Position numbers and translations under genes: made by a program
In this document: positions 51,571-60,519 of the stretch, in pieces
Position numbering within the stretch: the first letter of the stretch is position 1
Layout: each line of letters begins with the position of its first letter
Origin: Desulfotignum sp.
GTDB taxonomy: Bacteria > Desulfobacterota > Desulfobacteria > Desulfobacterales > Desulfobacteraceae
NCBI GenBank assembly: GCA_011390335.1
Contig: JAABSO010000005.1
Location: 84,042 to 148,041, forward strand
Length of the DNA stretch: 64,000 bases
Reading direction: 5' to 3'
The notes under the pieces: model-generated
Databases searched by the model: none
Told to the model about the DNA's origin: nothing
Seen by the model: the letters and a program-made list of their open reading frames with translations, nothing else

Positions 51571-53895
51571 ATGCGCAACCAGACCAATGACACGGCTGCC
51601 CTGAAAAAAAAAATCACGGCGCTGGAAGAGGAAAACCAGCTGCTCAAAAGCATCATTCACAAAGCCCCCATCCCCATATTTGTCCTGGACAGCACCCATA
51701 AAATCAGCCATTTCAACCAGGCCCTGGAGGAGTTGAGCGGGTTACAGGCACAGGAGATGGTCGGCACCGATCACCAGTGGAAAGCCTTTTATGCCAGAAA
51801 ACGGCCGGTCATGGCAGACCTGATCATCGACAATGCACCGAATGAGAAGATCGTTGCCCTGTACGGCCCCAAATACAAAAAAGCCTTGTCCGACAAAAAA
51901 CTGTTTGCTGCCACTGATTTTTTTTCAGACCTGCCGCCTGCCGGCAAATGGCTGTTCTTCACTGCAGCCGCCATCTTTGACAGCAAAGGAAACATTGCAG
52001 GAGCCGTGGAAACCCTGCAGGATGTCACAGCTGAAAAAACAAAAGAGCAGGAGGTGTTTGAGCTTTACCAGACCTACCAGAAGGTGCTGGAGTTTATTCC
52101 CTATCCCATTATTTTGTATGATGAAAAAGGGCGGGTATCCTATGTGAATCCCTCTTTTACGGCGGTGTTCGGATGGGACTTAGATGAACTCAAAGGCGAT
52201 ATTCTGCCCTTTGTACCGGAAAACCTCAAAGATGAAACCAACCAGATGCTGGACCGGTTCAAAGAAAATCAGCACCTCACCCGGTATGAGACCCAGCGGC
52301 TCACAAAAGACGGCCGGCACCGGGATGTGATCATCTGGGCCGCATCCCATACCTGGTACAAAGACAGGCCCGGGGAACATTTTGTCATTCTCCGGGACAT
52401 CACCGAAGAAAAGCGGCTGGCAGCCAACAACCGCACCATCATGCGCATCAGTGCGGCCCTGCCCCAATACCCGGACCTGGAGGATCTCATGGATTATATC
52501 ACCCGGGAGATCAAGGGCCTTTTGAATACCGAAGGGGCTGTGGTGCTGCTGTATGATGAGATAAAAAACGACCTGTTCTTTTTAGGGGCCTCCTATGATG
52601 ACTCAGACACGGAACAGCGGGCCAGAAAAATCCGGTTTGCCTTGGATGAAGTACTTGCAGGAAAGGTATTGAAAACCGGCCGGCCGGCTGTCAACAACCA
52701 GGCTGCCACCTCCTTTGAATCCTATCCGGAAAGAGACCGGAAACTGGGCTATGAAACTAAAAGCATTCTGTGCGTACCCATCAGAAGCGATTCCCGCATT
52801 ACCGGCATCCTGTGCGCCATAAACAAAAAACAGAACCCGTTTGACGACAATGATATGGAATTGATGACCATGATTGCCGGTACCGTGGGTATATCCATTG
52901 AAAATGCCCGGTTTTCAGAAGCCCTGAAAGAGGCCTACCGGGATGTGGCCTCCATGAACCGGGCCAAGGACAAGGCCATCAACCATCTGTCCCATGAACT
53001 CAAAACCCCGGTAGCAGTGCTCACCGGATCATTGCAGATCCTGGAGAAAAAACTGGCGGACCTGCCCCAGGTGAAGACCGCCTCCACCCTGAACCGGATC
53101 CAGCGGAACCTGAACCGCATTGTGCAGATCCAGGAAGAAACCGCTGATATAATGAACAAAAAGGTCTATGCAGCCAGGGATCTTATGCTGGTGATGCTCC
53201 AGACCTGCAGGGATGAACTGGAAACCCTGATCCAGCAGCACCTGGATGAAGAAGACCCCATGGAAGTGGTGCAGGCGGTCATTGAAAAAGAGTTTGGCTC
53301 CCCTGCCCTCAACTACAAAGATATCCACTGTGCCCAGGCATTTGACACCCTGTTCAGCAGCATGCAGAAATTTTTTGATTTCCGGAACCTGGATATTGTT
53401 GTTCACATGGATGAAAATCTTCCCAGAATCCGGCTGCCCAGAGATGTGCTGGAAAAGACCATAACCGGCCTGATTAAAAACAGCATTGAAAACACCCCGG
53501 ACCATGGCCGGATCGATATCTTCTGCCGCAGCAAAGACAACGGCGTTCTTTTTTGCGTGCATGATTTCGGGGTGGGCATTGAAACAGATGACCAGAAACG
53601 CATATTTGAAGGATTTTTCTCCACACAGAAAACCGCTGACTATTCCACCAAAACCCCGTATGATTTCAATGCCGGGGGCAAAGGCGTGGATCTTCTGCGC
53701 ATGAAGCTGTTTGCCGACCGCCTGGGGTTTTCCATTCACTTGGAATCCAAACGCTGCTGTTTTCTGCATGACAACCCAGGCGAAACCTGTCCGGGAAATA
53801 TTTTTCACTGCCGGTTCTGCAAGGATCCGTCAGACTGCCTGGCATCAGGTTATTCCATATTTTCGGTATTTTTTCCCCGTGAAAAAAAAATATAA
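51571..53895 (+). CDS. PAS-PAS-GAF histidine kinase with cysteine-rich C-terminus
   Basis: A 774-residue soluble sensor kinase. A coiled-coil start (ALKKKITALEEENQLLKSIIHKAPIPIFVLD) leads into a first PAS. A second PAS starts near 170 (ILYDEKGRVSYVNPSFTAVFGWDLDEL), and a GAF domain covers about 290-440. The HisKA H-box is INHLSHELKTPVAVLTGS, followed by HATPase (RIFEGFFSTQKTADYSTKTP). The end has six Cys (729, 730, 740, 747, 750, 756), perhaps a metal or Fe-S site. TTTTGGAGTTTTT precedes the ATG; the longer frame upstream is not used. Confidence 0.88.
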   Translation: MRNQTNDTAALKKKITALEEENQLLKSIIHKAPIPIFVLDSTHKISHFNQALEELSGLQAQEMVGTDHQWKAFYARKRPVMADLIIDNAPNEKIVALYGPKYKKALSDKKLFAATDFFSDLPPAGKWLFFTAAAIFDSKGNIAGAVETLQDVTAEKTKEQEVFELYQTYQKVLEFIPYPIILYDEKGRVSYVNPSFTAVFGWDLDELKGDILPFVPENLKDETNQMLDRFKENQHLTRYETQRLTKDGRHRDVIIWAASHTWYKDRPGEHFVILRDITEEKRLAANNRTIMRISAALPQYPDLEDLMDYITREIKGLLNTEGAVVLLYDEIKNDLFFLGASYDDSDTEQRARKIRFALDEVLAGKVLKTGRPAVNNQAATSFESYPERDRKLGYETKSILCVPIRSDSRITGILCAINKKQNPFDDNDMELMTMIAGTVGISIENARFSEALKEAYRDVASMNRAKDKAINHLSHELKTPVAVLTGSLQILEKKLADLPQVKTASTLNRIQRNLNRIVQIQEETADIMNKKVYAARDLMLVMLQTCRDELETLIQQHLDEEDPMEVVQAVIEKEFGSPALNYKDIHCAQAFDTLFSSMQKFFDFRNLDIVVHMDENLPRIRLPRDVLEKTITGLIKNSIENTPDHGRIDIFCRSKDNGVLFCVHDFGVGIETDDQKRIFEGFFSTQKTADYSTKTPYDFNAGGKGVDLLRMKLFADRLGFSIHLESKRCCFLHDNPGETCPGNIFHCRFCKDPSDCLASGYSIFSVFFPREKKI

Positions 53896-53903
53896 AAAAG
53901 TCT

Positions 53904-53933
53904 TTGACAAACCCAAATCAATTGCATTACAAC
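53904..53933 (+). promoter_or_regulatory. Promoter of the divergent acyl-CoA synthetase gene
   Basis: A perfect TTGACA (53904-53909), an 18-base spacer and TACAAC (53928-53933). It directly precedes the palindromic operator. Confidence 0.6.
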
Positions 53934-53946
53934 TAAAGTTGTGTTG

Positions 53947-53964
53947 AGACTGAGCGCTCGTTCT
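53947..53964. promoter_or_regulatory. Palindromic operator near the start site
   Basis: AGACTGAGCGCTCGTTCT is an imperfect 18-bp palindrome around GAGCGCTC, located from about +7 of the promoter. Its size and symmetry fit TetR-type or FadR-like repressors of fatty-acid genes. The regulator gene was not seen in the window. Confidence 0.5.
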
Positions 53965-54055
53965 GATTTGAAATTGCGGCTTTTGTGTGCGCTTCAGCAC
54001 CCGACAAAAATGCGATATTTTGGGATGAATCCTTTTTCCAGGGGGGTATGGTTTC

Positions 54056-55558
54056 ATGAACAGCAACAGGGTGCACCAGTTAAGCTTTTTTGATATATAT
54101 GAAAAAAATGCCCGGAATCTGGAAAATCTGACAGCCATCCACTGGAACGGCCAGGATATCTCCCACAAAGAGCTCTTCTTACAAACTGCACATCTGGCGG
54201 CCGGCCTGTCGTTTCTTCCCCCGGGAACCCGGGTGGCGGTGCTGTGCAAAAACCTGCCGGTGTTCTTTCACCTGTTCGGGGCAACTGCTGCCCTGAACCT
54301 GACCCTGGTACTGATCAACCGGCGGTTGTCCGACAGCGAAATCCGCCATATTATAGAAGATACCACCCCGTCTTTGATCCTGTGCGACAATGACATGGCA
54401 GCCCAGGCATCTCAGATGACAGATACCTTTTCTTTTGTGGACCAGTGCATTGTGGTGGACGGCCCGGATGAAAATCTGTCCCCGTTGTACCGGGACACAA
54501 AAAATTTCACCCCGAAACCGTTTGAAAAAGATGATCCCTATATCATTATCCACACCGCTGCGGTCCAGGGCGAACCCAGGGGGGCTGTGCTGAGCCAGGA
54601 AAATATTCTGCTGGCCAACCTGCAGCTGATCCAGTATTACGCCCTTGACCAGGGAAGCTGCCATGCCGATATCCTGCCGCTGTTTCATATCATGGGTATC
54701 AACATGGCCCTGGCAACCCTCCAGGCAGGGGGCAAAAATGTGGTGGTGGAAAAATTCGATCCCCTGCAGACCCTTGCCCTGATCCAGGAGCAGAAGGTCA
54801 CCCTCTTAGGTTCTTTTCCCCCCATACTGGCCACCCTTTCAGATGCCCTGGAAAAAGAGAATTTTGACCTGACATCCCTTAAAATAACAGCCGGTCTGGA
54901 TGCCCCGGACACAGTGAAAAAATGGGAGGCTGCCTCCAATACCACCTTCTGGACCATGTACGGCCAAACCGAGACATCAGGTTTGATCACCTTTGCCCCG
55001 TACTTTGAAAAGCCCGGCTCAGCCGGCAGCATATCCCCTTTGGTCCATGTGAAAATCGCCGATGACCTGGACAATTTTCTGCCGGCAGGTGAAACCGGTG
55101 AGATCCTTGTCAAGGGACCCCTGGTATTTCAGGGATACTGGAACTCCCCTGATCTGAATGCCCACACCTTCAGACACGGCTGGCACCATACCGGAGACTT
55201 AGGAATGATCGATACGGATGGATTTTTGTTTTTCAAAGGCAGAAAACCGGAAAAAGAATTGATCAAGCCCGGCGGAGAAAACGTGTTTCCCGCTGAAGTG
55301 GAAAAAGCGATCATGCAGCATGACGCGGTCAGGGAGGTGTGTGTGTTCGGTGTGCCTGATCCCAGATTCGGTGAAGGCATCAAAGCTGTTTGCAGCCTTT
55401 ATCCGGGAAAAGAACTCACAAAAGAGGAATTGATCCGGTTTACCGGGTCTTTGATCGCCGGTTACAAAAAACCCCGGTATGTGGCATTTGTGCAGGATCT
55501 GCCCAAAACCGCAGACGGGACCATTGACCGAACACAGATAAAGCAGACATTCTCCTGA
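54056..55558 (+). CDS. Divergent AMP-forming acyl-CoA synthetase-like protein
   Basis: This 500-residue protein of the ANL superfamily has WTMYGQTETSG, a GFLFFKGRKPEKELIKPGGENVFPAEVE hinge and a GDLG motif as in CoA ligases. Two conserved functional sites are altered. The phosphate loop reads HTAAVQGEPRGAV instead of the usual S/T-rich SGTTGxPKG. The C-terminal PKTADGTIDRTQI has Thr where the catalytic Lys is expected. It may bind an acyl substrate without normal activation, or have changed function. A TetR-like operator lies upstream. A possible terminator follows. Confidence 0.8.
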   Translation: MNSNRVHQLSFFDIYEKNARNLENLTAIHWNGQDISHKELFLQTAHLAAGLSFLPPGTRVAVLCKNLPVFFHLFGATAALNLTLVLINRRLSDSEIRHIIEDTTPSLILCDNDMAAQASQMTDTFSFVDQCIVVDGPDENLSPLYRDTKNFTPKPFEKDDPYIIIHTAAVQGEPRGAVLSQENILLANLQLIQYYALDQGSCHADILPLFHIMGINMALATLQAGGKNVVVEKFDPLQTLALIQEQKVTLLGSFPPILATLSDALEKENFDLTSLKITAGLDAPDTVKKWEAASNTTFWTMYGQTETSGLITFAPYFEKPGSAGSISPLVHVKIADDLDNFLPAGETGEILVKGPLVFQGYWNSPDLNAHTFRHGWHHTGDLGMIDTDGFLFFKGRKPEKELIKPGGENVFPAEVEKAIMQHDAVREVCVFGVPDPRFGEGIKAVCSLYPGKELTKEELIRFTGSLIAGYKKPRYVAFVQDLPKTADGTIDRTQIKQTFS

Positions 55559-55563
55559 TAAAT

Positions 55564-55585
55564 AAAAGAGACCGTTGTCTTTTTT
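55564..55585 (+). terminator. Probable terminator after the acyl-CoA synthetase-like gene
   Basis: AAAAGAGAC (55564-55572), loop CGTT and GTCTTTTTT (55577-55585) form a 9-pair stem with one G-U that includes the T-run. It lies 5 bases beyond the stop. Confidence 0.5.
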
Positions 55586-55767
55586 ATATGGAACATGGTT
55601 TGTCCTTGACACCGGACCAGCCATTTACTAAGGAAATTTCCTGAGGGGCCTGACTGAAAACAGTATTCAGACAGTTTTGTTTTTCAATGAATCAACCGGG
55701 CAGGGGTAACTGTCACATGAGGCAGGGGCAGGCTTTGTCAACATAACCCACAGCATTTGGATTATTT

Positions 55768-56529
55768 ATGGCGCATCTACAAATTTCTGACGTGACGCTT
55801 TCTTTTGGCGGGCTCAAGGCGTTGTCCCATGTGGACATGACCATTGAGCCCGGACTGATTACTTCCATCATCGGGCCCAACGGAGCGGGCAAGACCAGCA
55901 TGCTCAACTGCATCTCGGGATTTTATCACCCCACAAAAGGGGAAATCAAGTACAAGGATAAAGATCTGAGCAATGCCTCCCCCCACCAGGTCTCCACCAT
56001 GGGAATTGCCCGGGCTTTCCAGAATCTTGAGCTGTTCTCAGGATTGTCGGTTCTGGACAATCTGCTGCTGGCACGACACCAGAACCTGACCTATTCCTTT
56101 TTCCATGCCGCTGTTTTTTTCGGCAAAGCTTCCCGGGTGGAAGCGGAAAACAGAAAATTTGTGGAAGATATCATCGATTTCATGGAGCTGGAACCCTACC
56201 GCAAAAACCTGGTGGGCAGCCTGAGCTACGGGATCCAGAAAAAGGTGGAGGTGGCCCGGGCCCTGACCCTGGACCCTGAAATACTTCTGCTGGATGAACC
56301 CATGGCCGGTATGAACATCCAGGAAAAAGAAGATATTGTCCGGTTTGTCATGGATATCCAGAAGGAACGCAGCGTCACCGTGGTGCTGGTGGAGCATGAT
56401 CTCGGAGTGGTCATGGATATTTCCGACAGGATCTATGTGCTGGACTTCGGAGAGGTCATCGGTTCCGGTACCCCGGAGGAGGTTGCCAACAATCCCAAAG
56501 TCATTGATGCCTATATCGGAGAGGACTGA
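55768..56529 (+). CDS. livG: Branched-chain-type ABC transporter ATPase (LivG-like)
   Basis: A 253-residue ABC ATPase with Walker A IIGPNGAGKTS, signature LSYGIQKKVEVARAL and Walker B ILLLDEPMAGMN, followed by the LivG-style VVLVEHDLGVVMDISDRIYVLDFGEVIGSGTPEEV. The signature is LSYG where most have LSGG. It begins the operon livG-acyl-CoA synthetase-livH-livM-binding protein-livF. The first two genes are only 5 bases apart. An AGGAAATTTCCT palindrome lies at 55631-55642, upstream. Confidence 0.93.
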   Translation: MAHLQISDVTLSFGGLKALSHVDMTIEPGLITSIIGPNGAGKTSMLNCISGFYHPTKGEIKYKDKDLSNASPHQVSTMGIARAFQNLELFSGLSVLDNLLLARHQNLTYSFFHAAVFFGKASRVEAENRKFVEDIIDFMELEPYRKNLVGSLSYGIQKKVEVARALTLDPEILLLDEPMAGMNIQEKEDIVRFVMDIQKERSVTVVLVEHDLGVVMDISDRIYVLDFGEVIGSGTPEEVANNPKVIDAYIGED

Positions 56530-56534
56530 TCACC

Positions 56535-58460
56535 ATGAGCAATAATGAACACCTGCTGAAATTCTCCATCCCCCAGCTGCTGCGGTGGCGGGTTGCTGAA
56601 TCCCCCAAACGCACCGCCCTGCGGGAAAAAGATTACGGCATCTGGAATGCCTATACCTGGGAAGAATATTATACGTATGTGCGGAAAACCGGCATGGGGC
56701 TGAGGGCCATCGGCCTGGGCAAAGGAGATACCATTGCCATTATATCGGACAATATCCCGGAGCTCTTGTTTGTTGCCATCGGCGGCCATGCCATAGGCGC
56801 CATATCCGCGGGCATCTACCAGACCACCATGCCGGCTGAAATCGCCCAGATCATCCAGTATCTGAAAGTATCTGCCGTGTTCTGCGACAACCAGGAACAG
56901 GTGGACAAGGTAAAAGAGGTCCGGGACCAGATCCCCCATGTCAAAAATGTCATTTTTGAAGACCCCCGGGGCATGCGCGATTACATGTCCGACGACTGGT
57001 TCGTCAACATCCGGGACCTGTTTGACATGGGGGATGCAGCCCATGCAAAAGACCCGGACCTGTTTGAATCCCTGGTGGACCAGGGCAAACCCGATGATGT
57101 CTGCCACCTGTGCCTGACATCGGGCACCACAGGACTGCCCAAGGGCACCATGATGACCCACCTGAACTATATCAACATGGGTGTCAGAATCACCCAGGTG
57201 GACCCGCTGGAAGAAACCGATGAATATGTCTCTTTTCTGCCCTTTGCCTGGATCGGGGAACAGATGAACTCATTCGGTGTGGCCATGGCCACGGGTATTA
57301 CCATCAATTTTCCGGAATCGGTTGAAACCGCCATGTCGGATTTAAAGGAGATCGGCCCCCATTTCATGTTCGGGGCCCCCAGGATCTATGAAGGCATCCG
57401 GTCGGAAATCTGGCTGAAAATAGACCAGTCCTACTGGTTCAACAAACTGATGTACAATTACTTTATCCGCATCGGCATCACAGCGGCAGGTTACCGTATG
57501 ACCGGCAAACCCATGTCGGCGATGCTCCGGTTCAAAGCCTGGCTGGGAAAACAGTTCATCTTCCGGCCCCTGGTGAACCAGATCGGGCTGCTCCGGCTGC
57601 GGCGGGCCTATACCGGCGGGGCCGCCCTGGGACCGGAACTGTTCACCTTTTACCAGGCCATCGGGGTCAACCTCAAACAGATTTACGGCCAGACCGAAAT
57701 CACCGGTATCGCTTACATGCACAGAGACGGGGATATACGGCCTGAAACCGTTGGCAAGCCCTTGCCCGGCACCGAGTGCAAAATTGCCGATGACGGAGAA
57801 ATCCTGTCCAAATCCCCCTCAGTATCACCCGGATACTTTGAACTGCCGGAAAAATCCAAGGAACTGCTGGAAGGCGGATGGCTGCACTCCGGAGATGCCG
57901 GATTCATTGATGAAAACGGGCACCTGGTGGTCATTGACCGGGTGTCTGATGTGATGCACACCAGCAAAGGGGATATGTTTTCTCCCATGTTTCTGGAAAA
58001 TGCCCTCAAATTCAGCCCCTATATAAAGGAAGCTGTGATTTTCGGCAACAAAAAGGATTTTGTGGCAGCCCTGATCAACATCGATCCCATTGTGGTGGGA
58101 AAATGGGCGGAAGACAAAGGCCTGTCCTACAGCACCTACATGGACCTGTCCAAAAAAAAGGAGGTGGCAGACCTGATCATGGAACAGGTGATCGATGTCA
58201 ATTCCAGAGCGGAAAAGGAACACTTTAAAATCAAGCGGTTTGCCCTGCTCTACAAGCTGCTGGACATGGATGACGGCGAGTTAACCAAAACCGGAAAAAT
58301 CCGCCGCAAATTTGTACAGGAGCGGTATCAGAATCTGTATGAGGCGTTGTATGATGAAAATGTGGACACAAAAGAGGTCGAAGCGTCCTTCCAGTACCAG
58401 GACGGGCAGTCGACCCTGGTGAAAACCCGGATCGCATTTTACACGGTGAAAGGAGTGTGA
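56535..58460 (+). CDS. Long-chain acyl-CoA synthetase embedded in a Liv operon
   Basis: A 641-residue AMP-forming ligase with an intact phosphate loop LTSGTTGLPKGTMMTH, the adenylate motif IYGQTEITG and a C-terminal catalytic KTGKIRR. The size and TGGAALGPELFTFYQAIGVNLKQIYGQTE pattern resemble FadD15/long-chain synthetases. It sits between livG and livH, and its stop overlaps the livH start (TGATG), which ties it to the importer. Probable role: activating the imported carboxylic acid to its CoA ester. Aromatic acids are an alternative substrate. Confidence 0.92.
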   Translation: MSNNEHLLKFSIPQLLRWRVAESPKRTALREKDYGIWNAYTWEEYYTYVRKTGMGLRAIGLGKGDTIAIISDNIPELLFVAIGGHAIGAISAGIYQTTMPAEIAQIIQYLKVSAVFCDNQEQVDKVKEVRDQIPHVKNVIFEDPRGMRDYMSDDWFVNIRDLFDMGDAAHAKDPDLFESLVDQGKPDDVCHLCLTSGTTGLPKGTMMTHLNYINMGVRITQVDPLEETDEYVSFLPFAWIGEQMNSFGVAMATGITINFPESVETAMSDLKEIGPHFMFGAPRIYEGIRSEIWLKIDQSYWFNKLMYNYFIRIGITAAGYRMTGKPMSAMLRFKAWLGKQFIFRPLVNQIGLLRLRRAYTGGAALGPELFTFYQAIGVNLKQIYGQTEITGIAYMHRDGDIRPETVGKPLPGTECKIADDGEILSKSPSVSPGYFELPEKSKELLEGGWLHSGDAGFIDENGHLVVIDRVSDVMHTSKGDMFSPMFLENALKFSPYIKEAVIFGNKKDFVAALINIDPIVVGKWAEDKGLSYSTYMDLSKKKEVADLIMEQVIDVNSRAEKEHFKIKRFALLYKLLDMDDGELTKTGKIRRKFVQERYQNLYEALYDENVDTKEVEASFQYQDGQSTLVKTRIAFYTVKGV

Positions 58461-59353
58461 TGAGTTATTTTTTTCAAATTGTAGTCAGCGGTATCGTGGT
58501 GGGCTCCATCTATGCCCTGGCCGCCCTGGGCCTGGTACTGGTCTACAAATCCAGCCGGGTGGCCAATTTCGCCCACGGCCAGATCATAGCTGCCGGTGCG
58601 TTTATCACCTTTTTCCTCACTGTCCGGCTGGGGGTGCCCATCTTTTTCTCATTTCTGGCCTCCATGCTCATCACCTTTTTTCTGGCCATGAGTGTGGAAA
58701 GAATCTTTTTAAGACGGCTCATCGGGGAGCCCATCATTTCGGTCATCATGGTCACCATCGGGCTGGCATCCATTTTTGACGGCCTGATCTACCTGACACC
58801 CTTCGGGTCGGAGAATTTTTCATTCCCCACATTTCTTCCCACCGAATCCATCGTAGTGGGCGGGGTGTCCATCTCCTGGACCCAGCTGGTGGGGGTGATC
58901 ATCACCTTTGTTCTCATCGGGTGCTTTTCCTGGTTTTTTAAAAAATCCACGGTGGGGATCTCCATGCGGGCCGTGTCGGACGACCAGTTCGGTGCCATGT
59001 CCGTGGGCATCTCTGTGCCCAGGGTGTTCGCACTGGCCTGGGCCACGGCCGGGCTGTCTGCGGCCGCTGCCGGGTGCATCATCGGCAACATTACGGGTCT
59101 TAATTTCGAGACCCTGCATGCCTTCGGCATCGTGGTGTTCCCCGTGGTGATCTTAGGCGGCCTGGATTCCATTTTAGGGGCCGTGGTGGCCGGCATCATC
59201 ATGGGCCTGATCCAGCAGTTTGCCTCAGGATATCTGGACGGCAATTTCGGTCTCAACGGCACAGGCGATGTCATGCCCTATATCATTTTGTTGATCATCC
59301 TTCTTTTCAAACCACATGGATTGTTCGGTATCCATGAAATCGAGCGGGTGTAA
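58460..59353 (+). CDS. livH: Branched-chain-type ABC permease (LivH-like)
   Basis: A 297-residue permease with the LivH start SGIVVGSIYALAALGLVLVYKSSRVANFAHGQIIAAGAFITFFL and about eight hydrophobic helices. The EAA-like loop is GISMRAVSDDQFGAMSVGISVPRVFALAWATAGLSAAAAG. GTG at 58457 is an alternative start; ATG at 58460 overlaps the upstream stop. It is the first of the two permease subunits. Confidence 0.94.
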   Translation: MSYFFQIVVSGIVVGSIYALAALGLVLVYKSSRVANFAHGQIIAAGAFITFFLTVRLGVPIFFSFLASMLITFFLAMSVERIFLRRLIGEPIISVIMVTIGLASIFDGLIYLTPFGSENFSFPTFLPTESIVVGGVSISWTQLVGVIITFVLIGCFSWFFKKSTVGISMRAVSDDQFGAMSVGISVPRVFALAWATAGLSAAAAGCIIGNITGLNFETLHAFGIVVFPVVILGGLDSILGAVVAGIIMGLIQQFASGYLDGNFGLNGTGDVMPYIILLIILLFKPHGLFGIHEIERV

Positions 59354-59356
59354 CCT

Positions 59357-60451
59357 ATGTCACAGAATCGGTGGTTAGCAACAGGAAACTTTTTCACCTC
59401 CTACAAACAAGAGCAGCGAACCTTTTTCACCCACCTGGACCGGACCATATTCACCTGTTTTCTGGTCCTTTTATTCGGGTGGCCCCTGGTATTTGAGATC
59501 AGCAACAAGTACATGCTGGTGCTGGACAATATCCTGATTGCCATTGTGGCGGTCATGGGCCTGAACCTTTTGCTGGGGTTTGCAGGGCTCATCTCCATCG
59601 GTCATGCCGCTTTCGTGGGCATCGGAGCCTATACCGTGGCATCCGTGTGTCAGGTCATCGGGGAAAACCATGTCATCGTCACCCATTTCTGGCCGGTGCT
59701 CATTGTGTGTGCCGGCATCATGGGGGCAATTTTCGGTGCGTTTGTGGGGCTGCCGGCCCTGCGGCTCAAACATCTGTACCTGGCCATTGCCACATTGTCG
59801 TTCCAGATGATCTTTGAATGGTTCATCCAGTTCATGAGCTTTTTTAACCAGGGCCAGACCATCTATGTGGGACGGGCCCACTGGTTCACAGGCCAGGTGG
59901 GCAGAAGCGAGCATTACCTGTTCTGGTACTATATCATCCTGATCATTGTGGTGGTCCTGGGGTTCGGGGTCAGAAATCTGCTGAAAACCAAATACGGCCG
60001 GTGCCTGGTGGCGGTCAGAGACAATGACCGGGCCGCCGATGCCATGGGCATGAACCCGGGGCTCACCAAGGTGTATGCCTTTGCCCTGGCCGGCTTTTTT
60101 GCCGGCGTGGCAGGGGCTTTGCATGCCTATCTCTACCGGGGGGTGGGGTTTGACTCCTTCACCCTGCATCACTCGGTGGCCTATCTGGCCATGGCCATTG
60201 TGGGCGGATTGGGCACGCTGAACGGCATCTTCTGGGGACCGGTGGCCATCAAATACCTGGATCTGCAGGTGGAGCAGTTCTCGGAATTGGCCGGGCACTA
60301 CCTGACCTATGCCCCCAACGTCGCCACGGCCTTGAAACCCTTGAGCTTTGGTCTGGTTATTGTATTGTTTCTGATGTATGAACCCCGGGGGATTGCCAAC
60401 TGGTGGCGTATTGTGAAATCCTATACCAAGCTGTGGCCTTTTCGCTACTGA
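59357..60451 (+). CDS. livM: Branched-chain-type ABC permease (LivM-like)
   Basis: A 364-residue permease with many hydrophobic helices and the LivM features LLLGFAGLISIGHAAFVGIGAYTVASV, NLLKTKYGRCLVAVRDNDRAADAMGMNPGLTKVYAFALAGFFAGVAGAL. It starts 3 bases after livH. A polar, aromatic N-terminus of about 40 residues precedes the first helix. Confidence 0.94.
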   Translation: MSQNRWLATGNFFTSYKQEQRTFFTHLDRTIFTCFLVLLFGWPLVFEISNKYMLVLDNILIAIVAVMGLNLLLGFAGLISIGHAAFVGIGAYTVASVCQVIGENHVIVTHFWPVLIVCAGIMGAIFGAFVGLPALRLKHLYLAIATLSFQMIFEWFIQFMSFFNQGQTIYVGRAHWFTGQVGRSEHYLFWYYIILIIVVVLGFGVRNLLKTKYGRCLVAVRDNDRAADAMGMNPGLTKVYAFALAGFFAGVAGALHAYLYRGVGFDSFTLHHSVAYLAMAIVGGLGTLNGIFWGPVAIKYLDLQVEQFSELAGHYLTYAPNVATALKPLSFGLVIVLFLMYEPRGIANWWRIVKSYTKLWPFRY

Positions 60452-60519
60452 CCCATGGCGGGACTGTAACAGCTTTTACCATATCACAGGTCATAACCCA
60501 AACCGAGGAGGCACGTATC

